A stretch of DNA of 29,142 nucleotides from CACKLF01 sp002725175 (GCA_002725175.2 PBQX02000104.1:1-29142), one strand, 5' to 3'. Counted from the stretch's first letter, positions 1 through 8,406 are shown. Program-made: numbers and translations. The notes: a model not told the origin generated them from the sequence alone.

Positions 1-85
1 CCTGCATTCCCTCTTTGTGAAAAAGCCTCGCAAGCGATGCGCTTAAGCCCTGCCCAACACCGACAATTATTACTTTTTCAGACAT
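1..85 (-). CDS. Short-chain dehydrogenase/reductase, N-terminal fragment
   Basis: Only the first 28 residues are inside the window; the rest lies beyond position 1. They begin MSEKVIIVGVGQGLSASLAR, a beta strand followed by the glycine-rich nucleotide-binding turn (GxGxGLSxSLA) and a helix. This is the NAD(P)-binding start of the classical short-chain dehydrogenase (SDR) Rossmann fold. The ATG at 85-83 has an AGGA Shine-Dalgarno about six bases upstream. The gene is divergent from the zinc-finger-like gene at 232 and shares its AT-rich promoter region. The substrate cannot be told from so short a piece. Another Rossmann-type oxidoreductase remains possible, but the motif spacing favours SDR. 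Confidence 0.6.
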   Translation of the reverse strand, partial: MSEKVIIVGVGQGLSASLARLFHKEGMQ

Positions 86-189
86 ACAGTTCCTTTGAAA
101 ATTAGCAAAGAGTACCATTAAAAAAGAAAAATGTTATTAGAAAAATAAAAAATAAAAATTTATCTATTTTTACTAAAATTTATTAGTTA

Positions 190-221
190 TAGAACGTTTA
201 TAATAATGATAAAACGTTCTA
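190..221. promoter_or_regulatory. Perfect inverted repeat around a -10 box, probable operator
   Basis: Arms TAGAACGTTT (190-199) and AAACGTTCTA (212-221) are perfectly complementary over 10 bp and separated by 12 bases. The spacer region contains TATAAT at 199-204, a consensus -10 hexamer directed to the gene starting at 232. Each arm also contains the palindrome AACGTT. No convincing -35 box is seen at 16-18 bp, which would fit an activated or regulated promoter. A dimeric regulator bound here would block RNA polymerase. The site also lies in the promoter region of the divergent dehydrogenase. The repeat and -10 are seen directly; the operator role is inferred. Confidence 0.5.
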
Positions 222-231
222 GGAAAATGAA

Positions 232-891
232 ATGCGTATGCCCATTTTTTTCAAATATTATCGACATCATGGCGGTTATGTTTTCGAGAGCGAGGAAAGA
301 GTTTTGGTTCCCAGCAATCCAAATGCAGAAATTGAGGAAGGTATTTTTTCTGAATTAGCTCTTTATGAATTTCTTGATGCGACCCTGGGAGACACTTATC
401 CCCAGCTAACAGAAGCAAAAGTCTTGAGCTTTTCCGATAGATGGGGTTCTTTAAGTAAGTCAGGTCCATGTTACCTAAGGGACTTTGAGCAACTCGCACT
501 TCACATAAGATCTCACCGAATAAGGACTGCTAACAGTGCTCTTCGAAAAAGAATCGGAAAGAAATCCGATTTGGCAAATTCGTCATTCACTAATGCTCAT
601 CTAACTGGAAAGTTTTCAATGGTTTTCGCTGAGTCTCAAGAAACCTCAGAAGTAATACCTCATATTGAACCTGAATCCTTAGCAGACTGTATTTGGCTAA
701 CTTTTATAGTTAAGGGTGAAAATTCATATGAAAGGTGTCAATATCATAAATCTCACGGAATCGGTAGACCTGGTTGCGACCCCGGTTGCTGGGTTTATAC
801 AGGAGGCAAGTCTAATAAGGGGCGGAAAATGAAATGGGGAAAAAGTTCATGCAGATCCGCCAATAATAGAAAAAAAGTTCTAGCTGCTTAA
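232..891 (+). CDS. Uncharacterised protein with C-terminal CGNR-like zinc-finger tail
   Basis: A 219-residue soluble protein that I do not recognise as a named family. The first 160 residues are mixed alpha/beta and contain a FSDRWGSL segment near residues 67-74. This resembles the FAxRYGxLG segment of uncharacterised bacterial proteins that end in a small zinc finger. The tail has Cys169, His172, Cys182, Cys186 and Cys207 followed by a basic SANNRKK segment. That is similar in layout to the C...C...CR..A..RRK fingers of CGNR/ABATE-type putative regulators, but the spacing is not canonical. The ATG at 232 follows AGGA by seven bases. The dyad just upstream brackets its -10 box, so autoregulation is plausible. 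DNA binding and any regulatory role are inferred only. Confidence 0.6.
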   Translation: MRMPIFFKYYRHHGGYVFESEERVLVPSNPNAEIEEGIFSELALYEFLDATLGDTYPQLTEAKVLSFSDRWGSLSKSGPCYLRDFEQLALHIRSHRIRTANSALRKRIGKKSDLANSSFTNAHLTGKFSMVFAESQETSEVIPHIEPESLADCIWLTFIVKGENSYERCQYHKSHGIGRPGCDPGCWVYTGGKSNKGRKMKWGKSSCRSANNRKKVLAA

Positions 892-918
892 TAAATAAAA
901 AAAAGTATACAAAACTCA

Positions 919-958
919 ATTTTTAGTAACAGAATACTTCGAGGAGATTACTAAAAAT
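919..958. promoter_or_regulatory. 11-bp inverted repeat before the M20 peptidase gene
   Basis: ATTTTTAGTAA (919-929) and TTACTAAAAAT (948-958) form a perfect 11-bp inverted repeat around an 18-base spacer. The right arm ends just before the GAGAGG ribosome-binding site of the gene at 970. There is no trailing T-run, so it is not a normal Rho-independent terminator for the upstream gene. It could be an operator or a leader hairpin that affects translation of the peptidase. Confidence 0.35.
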
Positions 959-969
959 AGAGAGGCAAC

Positions 970-2343
970 ATGAGTGACTGGGAATCCTACCTAAAGAATA
1001 ATTCTGAAAAATTCGTTTCAGAATTAATTGAGTTTGTGAATATACCATCTGTTTCTGCCGACCTTTCCTATAAGGAAGATGTAAGAAAAGCTGGAATGTG
1101 GGTAGCAAATCGCTTAAAGGCTGCGGGAGCTGAAAACGTAAAAGTTATGGAAACAGGTGGCCATCCTGTAGTCTATGGAGATTGGCTTCATGCTGGTCCT
1201 GAAAAACCGACCATAATGATTTATGGTCATTTCGATGTTCAACCAGCAGATCCATTTGAACTTTGGGACAGTGACCCGTTCGACGCAAAAATCAAGGATG
1301 ACATTATCTATGGTAGAGGAGCATCGGATGACAAAGGAGGCATGCTAATACCAATTCTCTCTTTTGAAGCATTATTGACTTCCAATGGATCGCTTCCAGT
1401 CAACGTCAAATTTTTCTTTGAAGGTCAGGAGGAAATCGGATCTCCTCAATTACCTGAATTTGTTTCAAAACATAAAAGTTTGCTTACTTGTGACATGCTT
1501 TTCTCTGCTGATGGACTTCAGTGGGCTGCTGATGAAGCTATGATGGTAATGGGCTTAAAAGGCTTAGTCGGTATAGAAATTGAGCTAAAAGGCCCTAAAG
1601 GCGATCAGCATTCAGGTTTACATGGTGGAGCTATACAAAACCCAATAATGGCATTAAGTCACCTTATAGCATCTATGAAAAATACTGAAGGAAGGATAAC
1701 CGTTGATGGTTTTTATGATGACGTCTTAGAATTACTAGATGATGAAAAAGAAGAAATCGCGGTAGTTCCCTATCATGAAGAGAATTACAAAAAAGAGCTC
1801 GGAGTCTCTGAGCTCTTTGGAGAGCCAGGGTACACAACAAGAGAGAGATTATGGGCAAGACCTACTTTGGATCTAAATGGAATTTGGGGAGGATACCAAA
1901 GAGAAGGGTCCAAAACTGTCCACCCTTCTAAAGCTCACGCAAAAATTACCTGCCGTTTGGTTGCAAATCAGGATCCAGATAAGATTTTTGACTGTCTGAA
2001 ATCGCATGTCTTAAACAATCTTTCACCTGGCATAACCGCCGAGGTAAAAAGGCTTCCAGGTAGCGGTGACCCCTTCCTCATACCAAGAGGCCACAATGCC
2101 AGCAAAGTCGCCAAAGATATTCTAGCAGAGGTTTATGGAAAGGAGCCCTATATTACTAGATTAGGGGGAACAATTCCGGTTTCAGCAATTTTTCTTAAAG
2201 AATTAGGGGTCCATACTACCATGTTTGGTTTTTCAATAGGTGATGAAAACTTGCACGCTCCTAATGAATTTTTCCGCTTAAAAAATTTTAGGAGAGGCTT
2301 AAGAGCTTATTGCTTGCTACTGGAGAGACTAGGCAGAGTTTAA
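970..2343 (+). CDS. M20 family metallopeptidase (dipeptidase type)
   Basis: A 457-residue cytoplasmic zinc peptidase of the M20 family, in the subgroup of long dipeptidases that includes carnosinase-like and Dug1-like enzymes. The two-metal site is intact: GHFDVQP gives His87 and Asp89; GASDDKGG gives the bridging Asp120 and a neighbouring Asp; EGQEEIGSP gives Glu154 (general base) and Glu155; Asp181 follows in SADG. The last ligand is His429 in ENLHAPNE. The long insert between residues 200 and 310 is the lid/dimerisation domain of the family. The ATG is preceded by GAGAGG. Only three bases separate its stop from the next gene, so both are probably in one operon. Likely substrates are dipeptides or N-acyl amino acids; the sequence does not decide. 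Confidence 0.88.
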   Translation: MSDWESYLKNNSEKFVSELIEFVNIPSVSADLSYKEDVRKAGMWVANRLKAAGAENVKVMETGGHPVVYGDWLHAGPEKPTIMIYGHFDVQPADPFELWDSDPFDAKIKDDIIYGRGASDDKGGMLIPILSFEALLTSNGSLPVNVKFFFEGQEEIGSPQLPEFVSKHKSLLTCDMLFSADGLQWAADEAMMVMGLKGLVGIEIELKGPKGDQHSGLHGGAIQNPIMALSHLIASMKNTEGRITVDGFYDDVLELLDDEKEEIAVVPYHEENYKKELGVSELFGEPGYTTRERLWARPTLDLNGIWGGYQREGSKTVHPSKAHAKITCRLVANQDPDKIFDCLKSHVLNNLSPGITAEVKRLPGSGDPFLIPRGHNASKVAKDILAEVYGKEPYITRLGGTIPVSAIFLKELGVHTTMFGFSIGDENLHAPNEFFRLKNFRRGLRAYCLLLERLGRV

Positions 2344-2346
2344 GAA

Positions 2347-4008
2347 ATGTCAGATCTTATCTTTTGCGATGCAGATATTATTACTATGGATGATGCAAAT
2401 CCATCTGCACAAGCAATACGAATTCAAGGAAATAGAATAAAAGAAATAGGATCAAACAATAAAATTTTGGGGACAAAAAATGATGGCACAGTCATAATTT
2501 CAGCAAAAGGAAAAACGATCATCCCTGGCTTCATCGATAGCCATATTCATATCTTTCCCGGTTCCGAATTCTTAAGTGAACTCAACCTCATGAAAATTAA
2601 AGATTTTGAGACATTAAAATCATCTATTCTATCTCACATCAAAGGTGACAAAAGCAAATCTACTATCCATGGCCGAGCCGCACATTATCAGTTATTTAAG
2701 GCTTCAAATTCACCATCTAGAAAACAGTTGGATAGTATAATCTCAGATAGGCCATTACTTTTAGTAGCTCCTGATGGGCACACTGCATGGGCAAATACAA
2801 AGGCTTTATCAGACGCCAAAATTCTAGAGGGTGCAACTCTTCCCGAAGGTAATGAAGTTGTCTTAGCATCCGACGGTTTGGCAGAAGGCATGCTAAAAGA
2901 AAATGAGGCGATGAAATTAGTTACTGCTTTAGAGCCTCCACGCAGATCCAGGTTAGGTTTGGATACGGGAAGTGAACCAACTCCTAAACCCACCGATGAG
3001 GAGCGGGAAACAGACAAAAAAATCTTAAGAAAAGGCTTAGACCACTTGGCACAATTAGGAATTACTAGTGTTCATAACATGGATGGAAATTTTTATACAT
3101 TGGAGTTACTGGAAGAAATTCAAAAAGAAAACGGACTGACTTGCAGAGTGAGAGTCCCTTTTCATTTTAAACCGGAGATGAATTTTGATAAACTCGATTT
3201 AGCCGTAGCGATGCATCAAAGGTGGAATAACAGTTTTTTAAGTTCCGGGTTCGTGAAATTCTTCATGGACGGTGTTATTGGCTCAGGAACTGCTTTTTTA
3301 ATAGATGATTATGCAGATACCCCTGGATGGAAAGGAGAAGCTTTATTTAGTGAAAAAAAATTCAAGGAACTTGCGGCAGAAGTAGATAAAAGAGGCCTTC
3401 AGATAGCAGTTCACTCTATCGGCGATGGTGCTGTAAGAAGAGTACTTAATGGATACACATATGCAAAAGAAGTAAATGGTACCAGAGATTCCAGACATAG
3501 AGTAGAACACATCGAACTTATCCAGAAAGAAGATATAAGAAGGCTTGAAAAATTGAGCGTGATTGCTTCTATGCAGCCTGTTCATCCTCCTGGAAACGAC
3601 GGGTTGCCCCTAGAACCTGAGCTATCAAAGATTGGGAAAAATAGATTTGATGAAGCATATGCATGGAAGTCCATTAAGGATACAGGAGCTATCTTGACCT
3701 TCTCAACAGATTGGCCTGTCTCAAATGTAGATCCTATTAACTGTATATTCAACGCATTAAATCGCAAGAAATGGACTAAAGAGACAATTGACCAGAGATT
3801 AAACCTTATTGATACATTGAAGGCTTATACAAAATTTGGTTCCTATGCAGAATTTAAAGAAAATGAAAAGGGAATGCTAAAAGAAGGTTATCTGGCCGAT
3901 CTCGTGGTTCTATCTGACTCCATTGAAAAAATTGATGTGTCAGAGATTAAAAATTTACATGTTAAATTTACAGTAATGGATGGTAAAATAATTTTTCAGA
4001 GAGATTAA
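2347..4008 (+). CDS. YtcJ-like amidohydrolase (amidohydrolase 3 family)
   Basis: A 553-residue metal-dependent hydrolase of the amidohydrolase superfamily, YtcJ-like branch. Metal and catalytic positions are visible: HIH at His66 and His68 in GFIDSHIHI, Lys304 in VKFFMDG, His356 in HSIGDGA, His388 in RVEHIE and Asp455 in STDWPVSN. A small beta-sandwich is formed by the N-terminal and C-terminal segments, ending LADLVVLSDS and later TVMDGKI, as usual for the family. Family members hydrolyse amides, N-acyl or exocyclic amine groups; the exact substrate here is unknown. It follows the M20 peptidase by three bases. Its stop codon overlaps the stop of the amidase that comes from the other strand. 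Confidence 0.85.
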   Translation: MSDLIFCDADIITMDDANPSAQAIRIQGNRIKEIGSNNKILGTKNDGTVIISAKGKTIIPGFIDSHIHIFPGSEFLSELNLMKIKDFETLKSSILSHIKGDKSKSTIHGRAAHYQLFKASNSPSRKQLDSIISDRPLLLVAPDGHTAWANTKALSDAKILEGATLPEGNEVVLASDGLAEGMLKENEAMKLVTALEPPRRSRLGLDTGSEPTPKPTDEERETDKKILRKGLDHLAQLGITSVHNMDGNFYTLELLEEIQKENGLTCRVRVPFHFKPEMNFDKLDLAVAMHQRWNNSFLSSGFVKFFMDGVIGSGTAFLIDDYADTPGWKGEALFSEKKFKELAAEVDKRGLQIAVHSIGDGAVRRVLNGYTYAKEVNGTRDSRHRVEHIELIQKEDIRRLEKLSVIASMQPVHPPGNDGLPLEPELSKIGKNRFDEAYAWKSIKDTGAILTFSTDWPVSNVDPINCIFNALNRKKWTKETIDQRLNLIDTLKAYTKFGSYAEFKENEKGMLKEGYLADLVVLSDSIEKIDVSEIKNLHVKFTVMDGKIIFQRD

Positions 4009-5429
4009 ATTTCTGGCCTTTCATTAGCCTGATACCAGTTGCTAGCTGACTCAATTACATAAGCAACATTAAATACATCTTTATCAGAAAAACTCCTTCC
4101 AACTATCTGAATCCCAGTGGGCACATTGTCATTTGAAAAGCCTGATGGAACTGACATAACGGGAAGTCTAGATAAAGCATTAAATGGATGAGTCATAAAC
4201 CATCCCCCCATAGGCTCAACTTCTTTACCGTTTATGATAACCTTGTCCTTAGAATGATCAAAGTCGGCCTTTACTGCCGGGAGGGCATTTGTCGGACAAA
4301 GAAATGCATGATAATCTTCCATCATTGGGCCAAAAAAACTATACATCTCTCCTATAGTATTCATTGCTCCCGCAAATTTAGAAGGAGTAACAGTTTTAGA
4401 TTTAGCTATCCAATATAAAGCGTAGTCCGTGACTTTATCTTCGTTGCCAGAACAAACATCACCAATGAAAGCTCCAAAACCATAAAAGAGATAATTGATG
4501 TAGCTTTCATATGTTTCCCATGTCCAGGGAACCGAAACCTTCTCTAATATAGCTCCATTATCCTTTAAAACCTCCAAAGTTTTCAAAAAATTATTTCTAA
4601 CAGAGGATTCTACCTCAAAAAAACCCAAATCGTCTGACCAGGCTATTTTTTTTCCTTTGATATCTCCACCTGAAAGGGGCAATTGAATATTTTCTCTTAC
4701 TGTTGCCATATCCAATGGATGAGGTCCTGAAATAATATTTTGCAACAACGCATTATCTGCAACAGTTCTAGCCATAGGTCCAACATGGCTAAAAAAATCA
4801 AGACAAAATGGAGCCTCTTCTGGGTTTCTTCCGTAGGGCGGTTTGTATCCTACTACTCCAGTACAAGAAGCAGGTATCCTTATAGATCCTCCTATATCAG
4901 ATCCCGTTGCGATAGGGATAATCCCTGCCGCCAGTGCTGCCCCACTACCACCCGATGAACCACCTGGGGTAAAGTCCAAATTCCAAGGATTTCTAGTAAT
5001 TCCGGTAACAAGATTATTACAATAACCTGCACAAGAAAACTCAGGTGTCGCCGTTCTTGCTAAAACTATTCCACCCTCCTTAAGTATACGCCCATTTATT
5101 GGTGCATCGTTATCTGAAATGGTTCCTTCAAGCAATAAAGAACCATTGGACATTGGCTTTCCTTTTAGACCACTTTCATCCTTAATGCCGACAGGAATCC
5201 CTTCGAGTAATCTTGGGTTGCCATTCTTACTAAGGAACTTTTCCTCAGCTTTTTTTGCATTATCTAGAGCCTCCTCATAAAATGTATAGGTAAAAGCATT
5301 CAATTTTGAGTTAATAGATTCAGCTCGTGAAATAAGCGCTTTAATCACTTCTACTGGAGATAGAGTTTTATCTCTATAGTTCTTAGAAAGCTCAGTTGCT
5401 GACATATAGCAAATTTCATTATCACTCAT
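4005..5429 (-). CDS. Amidase-signature family amidase
   Basis: A 474-residue amidase-signature enzyme. The Ser-cisSer-Lys triad is present: Lys83 in GIPVGIKDE, cis-Ser158 in PGGSSGGSGAALAAG, and nucleophile Ser182 in GSDIGGSIRIP. The 24-residue gap between the two serines matches fatty acid amide hydrolase and other members. It releases ammonia or an amine from a carboxylic amide; the substrate is not evident. The ATG has AAGGA six bases upstream, a strong site. The gene lies downstream of potABCD on the same strand, but a hairpin terminator separates them. It may therefore depend on readthrough or on its own promoter within 5430-5500. The C-terminus meets the amidohydrolase tail-to-tail with overlapping stops. 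Confidence 0.88.
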   Translation of the reverse strand: MSDNEICYMSATELSKNYRDKTLSPVEVIKALISRAESINSKLNAFTYTFYEEALDNAKKAEEKFLSKNGNPRLLEGIPVGIKDESGLKGKPMSNGSLLLEGTISDNDAPINGRILKEGGIVLARTATPEFSCAGYCNNLVTGITRNPWNLDFTPGGSSGGSGAALAAGIIPIATGSDIGGSIRIPASCTGVVGYKPPYGRNPEEAPFCLDFFSHVGPMARTVADNALLQNIISGPHPLDMATVRENIQLPLSGGDIKGKKIAWSDDLGFFEVESSVRNNFLKTLEVLKDNGAILEKVSVPWTWETYESYINYLFYGFGAFIGDVCSGNEDKVTDYALYWIAKSKTVTPSKFAGAMNTIGEMYSFFGPMMEDYHAFLCPTNALPAVKADFDHSKDKVIINGKEVEPMGGWFMTHPFNALSRLPVMSVPSGFSNDNVPTGIQIVGRSFSDKDVFNVAYVIESASNWYQANERPEI

Positions 5430-5498
5430 AACTTTTCCTTTTTTACACTCAAAATACTATTTGAAAATTCTTATAAATATACAGCTAATACCTTAGGC

Positions 5499-5530
5499 AA
5501 AAAGTGGTTGGCCAGTCAAACTGGCCAACC
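5499..5530 (-). terminator. Rho-independent terminator after the polyamine-binding protein gene
   Basis: Read on the minus strand, GGTTGGCCAGT pairs perfectly with ACTGGCCAACC around a three-base loop (5506-5530). Two bases later comes a run of five T (5503-5499). The stem is 11 bp and GC-rich against an AT-rich background. It lies just after the potD-type gene stop and before the amidase, so it should end most transport-operon transcripts and lower amidase expression relative to the transporter. Confidence 0.85.
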
Positions 5531-5538
5531 TCATATCT

Positions 5539-6573
5539 TTATTTCATTAAGTTTGTCCAAATTTTGGTATACATTTTTGTTACCTCAGGTGCGCAAGTAT
5601 CAATGAATTGACCTTTTGCTGCTAATTCCGCTGGAACAGCAATTTCAGGTGCACCCTTCATATCGTCAGGCATAAACTCTTCCGACCCTATAATGCCATT
5701 CGAATATCTTGCAAAAGCAGACATCATCGCGGCATTTTCAGGTTCCATAATAAAGTTTTGAAATAGCTTAGCATTTTCAACATTTTTAGCCTCTGCTAAG
5801 ACCACAACTGCATCCTGCCATAAAGGATACCCTTCAATTGGGTGCCCATAGTGCACGGTTTCATTCTGGAATCTTGCACGCATACTTGCCCCATTCCAAT
5901 TAACTCCAGCATAGATATCTTCGGCTGCAAACTTAGCCAAATTTCCATAATCCATACTTTTCCACTTAGGCTTTGCAGCTAAGAGAGTGTCATTTACTTT
6001 CTTAAGCATTGCTTTGTCGTCAGAACAAACTTCACCACCATGATACCATATCGCCATTGACATAACATCCATCATTTCAGGAACGACATTTATTTGACCT
6101 ACCAATTCATCTGGGGGATCAAGGAAAATAGTAGATGTATTGATATCACCTTTATAGTATTTAGTATTAACGGATACTCCTGTAGATCCCCACTGCCAAG
6201 GAGCACTATATTGGCGACCTGGATCCCAAGAAACATCTCTAAATTGTGGAAGAATATTCTTGGCATTAGACATCTGGTCTACCCTTGTATTTAATAGCAA
6301 TCCTTTCTCAATCCATATAGGCACATAGGAATTTGATGGAACTGCTATATCAAAACCATGCCCTCCAGCCGCAACTTTTGCCAAGGCGGTATCGTTACTA
6401 TCATAATCAGTGAGTGTAACCTTTATATCGTATTGCTTTTCAAACTTTTCGATCAGATCTGGTGGTGTATAATTTCCCCAGTTAAAGATATTGAGTTCCC
6501 CTGCAGCAAAAGCTATGCCGCCTGAGAAAGTCAGTGCAGTGGCTACCACACTTGATATTAATTTAAATTTCAT
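5539..6573 (-). CDS. potD: Polyamine ABC transporter, periplasmic binding protein (PotD/PotF type)
   Basis: Extracellular solute-binding protein of the spermidine/putrescine class. The ATG at 6573 is chosen because AAGGAGGAG lies just upstream; a nine-codon extension to 6600 has no support. The 344-residue product starts with a signal peptide, MKFKLISSVV and then a hydrophobic core, with likely cleavage after AFAA (about residue 24). The mature start LNIFNWGNYTPPDLIEKFEK is typical of PotD/PotF, as is YDSNDTALAKVAAGGHGFDIAVPS. Some pocket positions seem to differ from PotF: the segment around AGVNWNGAS lacks the expected Trp and Asp. The ligand may therefore be an unusual or acylated polyamine. 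It is the last gene of the transporter operon, followed by a strong terminator. Confidence 0.88.
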   Translation of the reverse strand: MKFKLISSVVATALTFSGGIAFAAGELNIFNWGNYTPPDLIEKFEKQYDIKVTLTDYDSNDTALAKVAAGGHGFDIAVPSNSYVPIWIEKGLLLNTRVDQMSNAKNILPQFRDVSWDPGRQYSAPWQWGSTGVSVNTKYYKGDINTSTIFLDPPDELVGQINVVPEMMDVMSMAIWYHGGEVCSDDKAMLKKVNDTLLAAKPKWKSMDYGNLAKFAAEDIYAGVNWNGASMRARFQNETVHYGHPIEGYPLWQDAVVVLAEAKNVENAKLFQNFIMEPENAAMMSAFARYSNGIIGSEEFMPDDMKGAPEIAVPAELAAKGQFIDTCAPEVTKMYTKIWTNLMK

Positions 6574-6622
6574 TTTACTCCTCCTTGTTTTGCCCACCAA
6601 TTTGGGCCTTAAAGTCTCAGCC

Positions 6623-7441
6623 CTAATTTCTATTTCTTGTTAACAAAAAGAAACCAGAGACAAGAACAACACTCACAACAATATTTGCTGTGGCTATCGC
6701 GTTAGTTTCAGGTGTGATAAATCGTCTTAACTGTCCAAGCATATAGGTGGGCAAAGTTTCCTGCCCTGCAGACTTCACGAATTCAGAAATAACAACATCA
6801 TCTAACGAAATTACGAATGCAAGCATATAACCAGCAATAATACCAGGCCAGATCATCGGCAAAGTTATACGCTGAAATGTTTTCCAAGGGGTTGCGTACA
6901 GATCTGCTCCAGCAGTTTCAAGCGTCAAATCCATTGACTCAAGTCTAGCTCTAATCGGCAAATATGCGAAAGGTATACAAAATGCGGTATGGGCTATAAT
7001 CAAATACATCATGCCAGTGTAACCGGTAGCTATTTTTATCATTGCAAAAAATACCAACAATGCAACAGCTGTAACAATCTCTGGGATCATTAACGGTTGA
7101 TTTATTATAGCATATATAAAGGTCTGTCCTTTAAAACTTTTTGTTCTCGTGGTGGCTAATGCAGCCATTGTAGCAGCAACTGTAGCTATTGAAGCGGCGA
7201 CAGCTGCAAGAACTAGAGATCTTATCGCCGCGTCTTGCACTTTTTCATTATCCCAAGCCATTGCGTACCATTTTAGAGAGAACGATTCAAAAACTCCAAG
7301 AGATGGGCTACTGTTAAAGGAGTAAATAATTACAATTATTATAGGAGCATAAAGACAAGCAAATGTTACAAGAGCTATAGTTTGAAAGCTAGGAACTCTT
7401 TTTACATCAAAACGCTTCTCAAAAAATGACTGGCTAAACAT
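6623..7441 (-). CDS. potC: Polyamine ABC transporter permease (PotC/PotI type)
   Basis: Inner-membrane permease with six predicted transmembrane segments and the EAA loop ETAGADLYATPWKTFQRITL, which docks on the ATPase. It pairs with the PotB-type permease upstream. The start is uncertain. The ATG at 7441 gives 272 residues and overlaps the end of potB by eight bases; a GTG at 7456 would add five residues and a longer overlap. Translational coupling with potB is likely in either case. The segment LAFVISLDDVVISEFVKSAG, just after the EAA loop, is highly typical of PotC/PotI. The stop lies 49 bases before the chosen potD start. Confidence 0.88.
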   Translation of the reverse strand: MFSQSFFEKRFDVKRVPSFQTIALVTFACLYAPIIIVIIYSFNSSPSLGVFESFSLKWYAMAWDNEKVQDAAIRSLVLAAVAASIATVAATMAALATTRTKSFKGQTFIYAIINQPLMIPEIVTAVALLVFFAMIKIATGYTGMMYLIIAHTAFCIPFAYLPIRARLESMDLTLETAGADLYATPWKTFQRITLPMIWPGIIAGYMLAFVISLDDVVISEFVKSAGQETLPTYMLGQLRRFITPETNAIATANIVVSVVLVSGFFLLTRNRN

Positions 7442-8390
7442 TTCTATTATTCTCACTATTTGAAACTTTTACAAAATAAAGCAAGGCTACCAAGACCATT
7501 GCCATCAAGGCCAAAGATAATGCCGCACCGAGAGGCCAATTTCTCCCTTGCCCAAACTGCAATCCGATTAAATTACCAATCATAAGCTGATTACCACCTC
7601 CCAATACACGAGGTGTCACGTAAGCTCCAAGACAAGGCACAAAAACTAAGATTGACCCAGCTATTAACCCAGGTCTTATTAATGGCAAAATGACCCTTCT
7701 AAAACATTTCCACCTCGATGCATAAAGATCATAGGCTCCTTCCACCAAACGAAAATCGAGTTTCTCTATTGATGCGTAAACTGGCAATGCCATCAAAGGC
7801 AGATAAACGTACGTCATGCCGAATGCTACCGCAAAATCAGTAAACATCATTTCAATGGGCGCATCAGTTAAGCCAGTCCATTGTAAAAAATTATTAATGA
7901 CCCCCTGATTTCTTATTAGCTCCTGTATTGCATAGGTTCTAACAAGAAGATTAGTCCAAAAAGGAATTGTTATTAGGAATAACCATAAATTTCTAGACCT
8001 GTTACTTCTGGTGGCAATAAAATAAGCCGTGGGGATACCAAAAATTGCTGTTAATACCGTAGTTAGTAGAGAAAGCTTAACCGATCGCCAAAAAATAGTT
8101 AAGTGAGCATCCGCCCATACTAAATTATCATCAAAGATATCCCTTTCGAGAATAACATTAAACCAATTTTCAGTAGTAAAAATCCATTTAACACCAGTAT
8201 AGTCTCCCGGTACTAAAAACGAATAAAGAACAACGATAGCCATCGGGCCAGCGGCAGCAAAAAATATAATTGAAAGCGCAGGTAAGGATAAAAGCCAACG
8301 GTTTCTTATATCCTTCTTTTGAGCCTCTAATGCCGCTAAAGCCGCCTTTTCTTTACTATTATCGGCATTCTTATAACTAGCTGTGACCAT
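7434..8390 (-). CDS. potB: Polyamine ABC transporter permease (PotB/PotH type)
   Basis: A 318-residue inner-membrane permease. The first 30 residues are charged and cytoplasmic, then six hydrophobic segments follow. The family hallmarks are the periplasmic and membrane stretch around TIPFWTNLLVRTYA (about residues 140-155) and the EAA loop EGAYDLYASRWKCFRRVILP. Further on, VPCLGAYVTPRVLGGGNQLMIGNLI is near-diagnostic of PotB/PotH. It follows potA by 16 bases and overlaps the start of potC. It forms the translocation channel together with PotC, powered by PotA. Confidence 0.9.
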   Translation of the reverse strand: MVTASYKNADNSKEKAALAALEAQKKDIRNRWLLSLPALSIIFFAAAGPMAIVVLYSFLVPGDYTGVKWIFTTENWFNVILERDIFDDNLVWADAHLTIFWRSVKLSLLTTVLTAIFGIPTAYFIATRSNRSRNLWLFLITIPFWTNLLVRTYAIQELIRNQGVINNFLQWTGLTDAPIEMMFTDFAVAFGMTYVYLPLMALPVYASIEKLDFRLVEGAYDLYASRWKCFRRVILPLIRPGLIAGSILVFVPCLGAYVTPRVLGGGNQLMIGNLIGLQFGQGRNWPLGAALSLALMAMVLVALLYFVKVSNSENNRNV

Positions 8391-8406
8391 TATTATATCC
8401 CAACTT

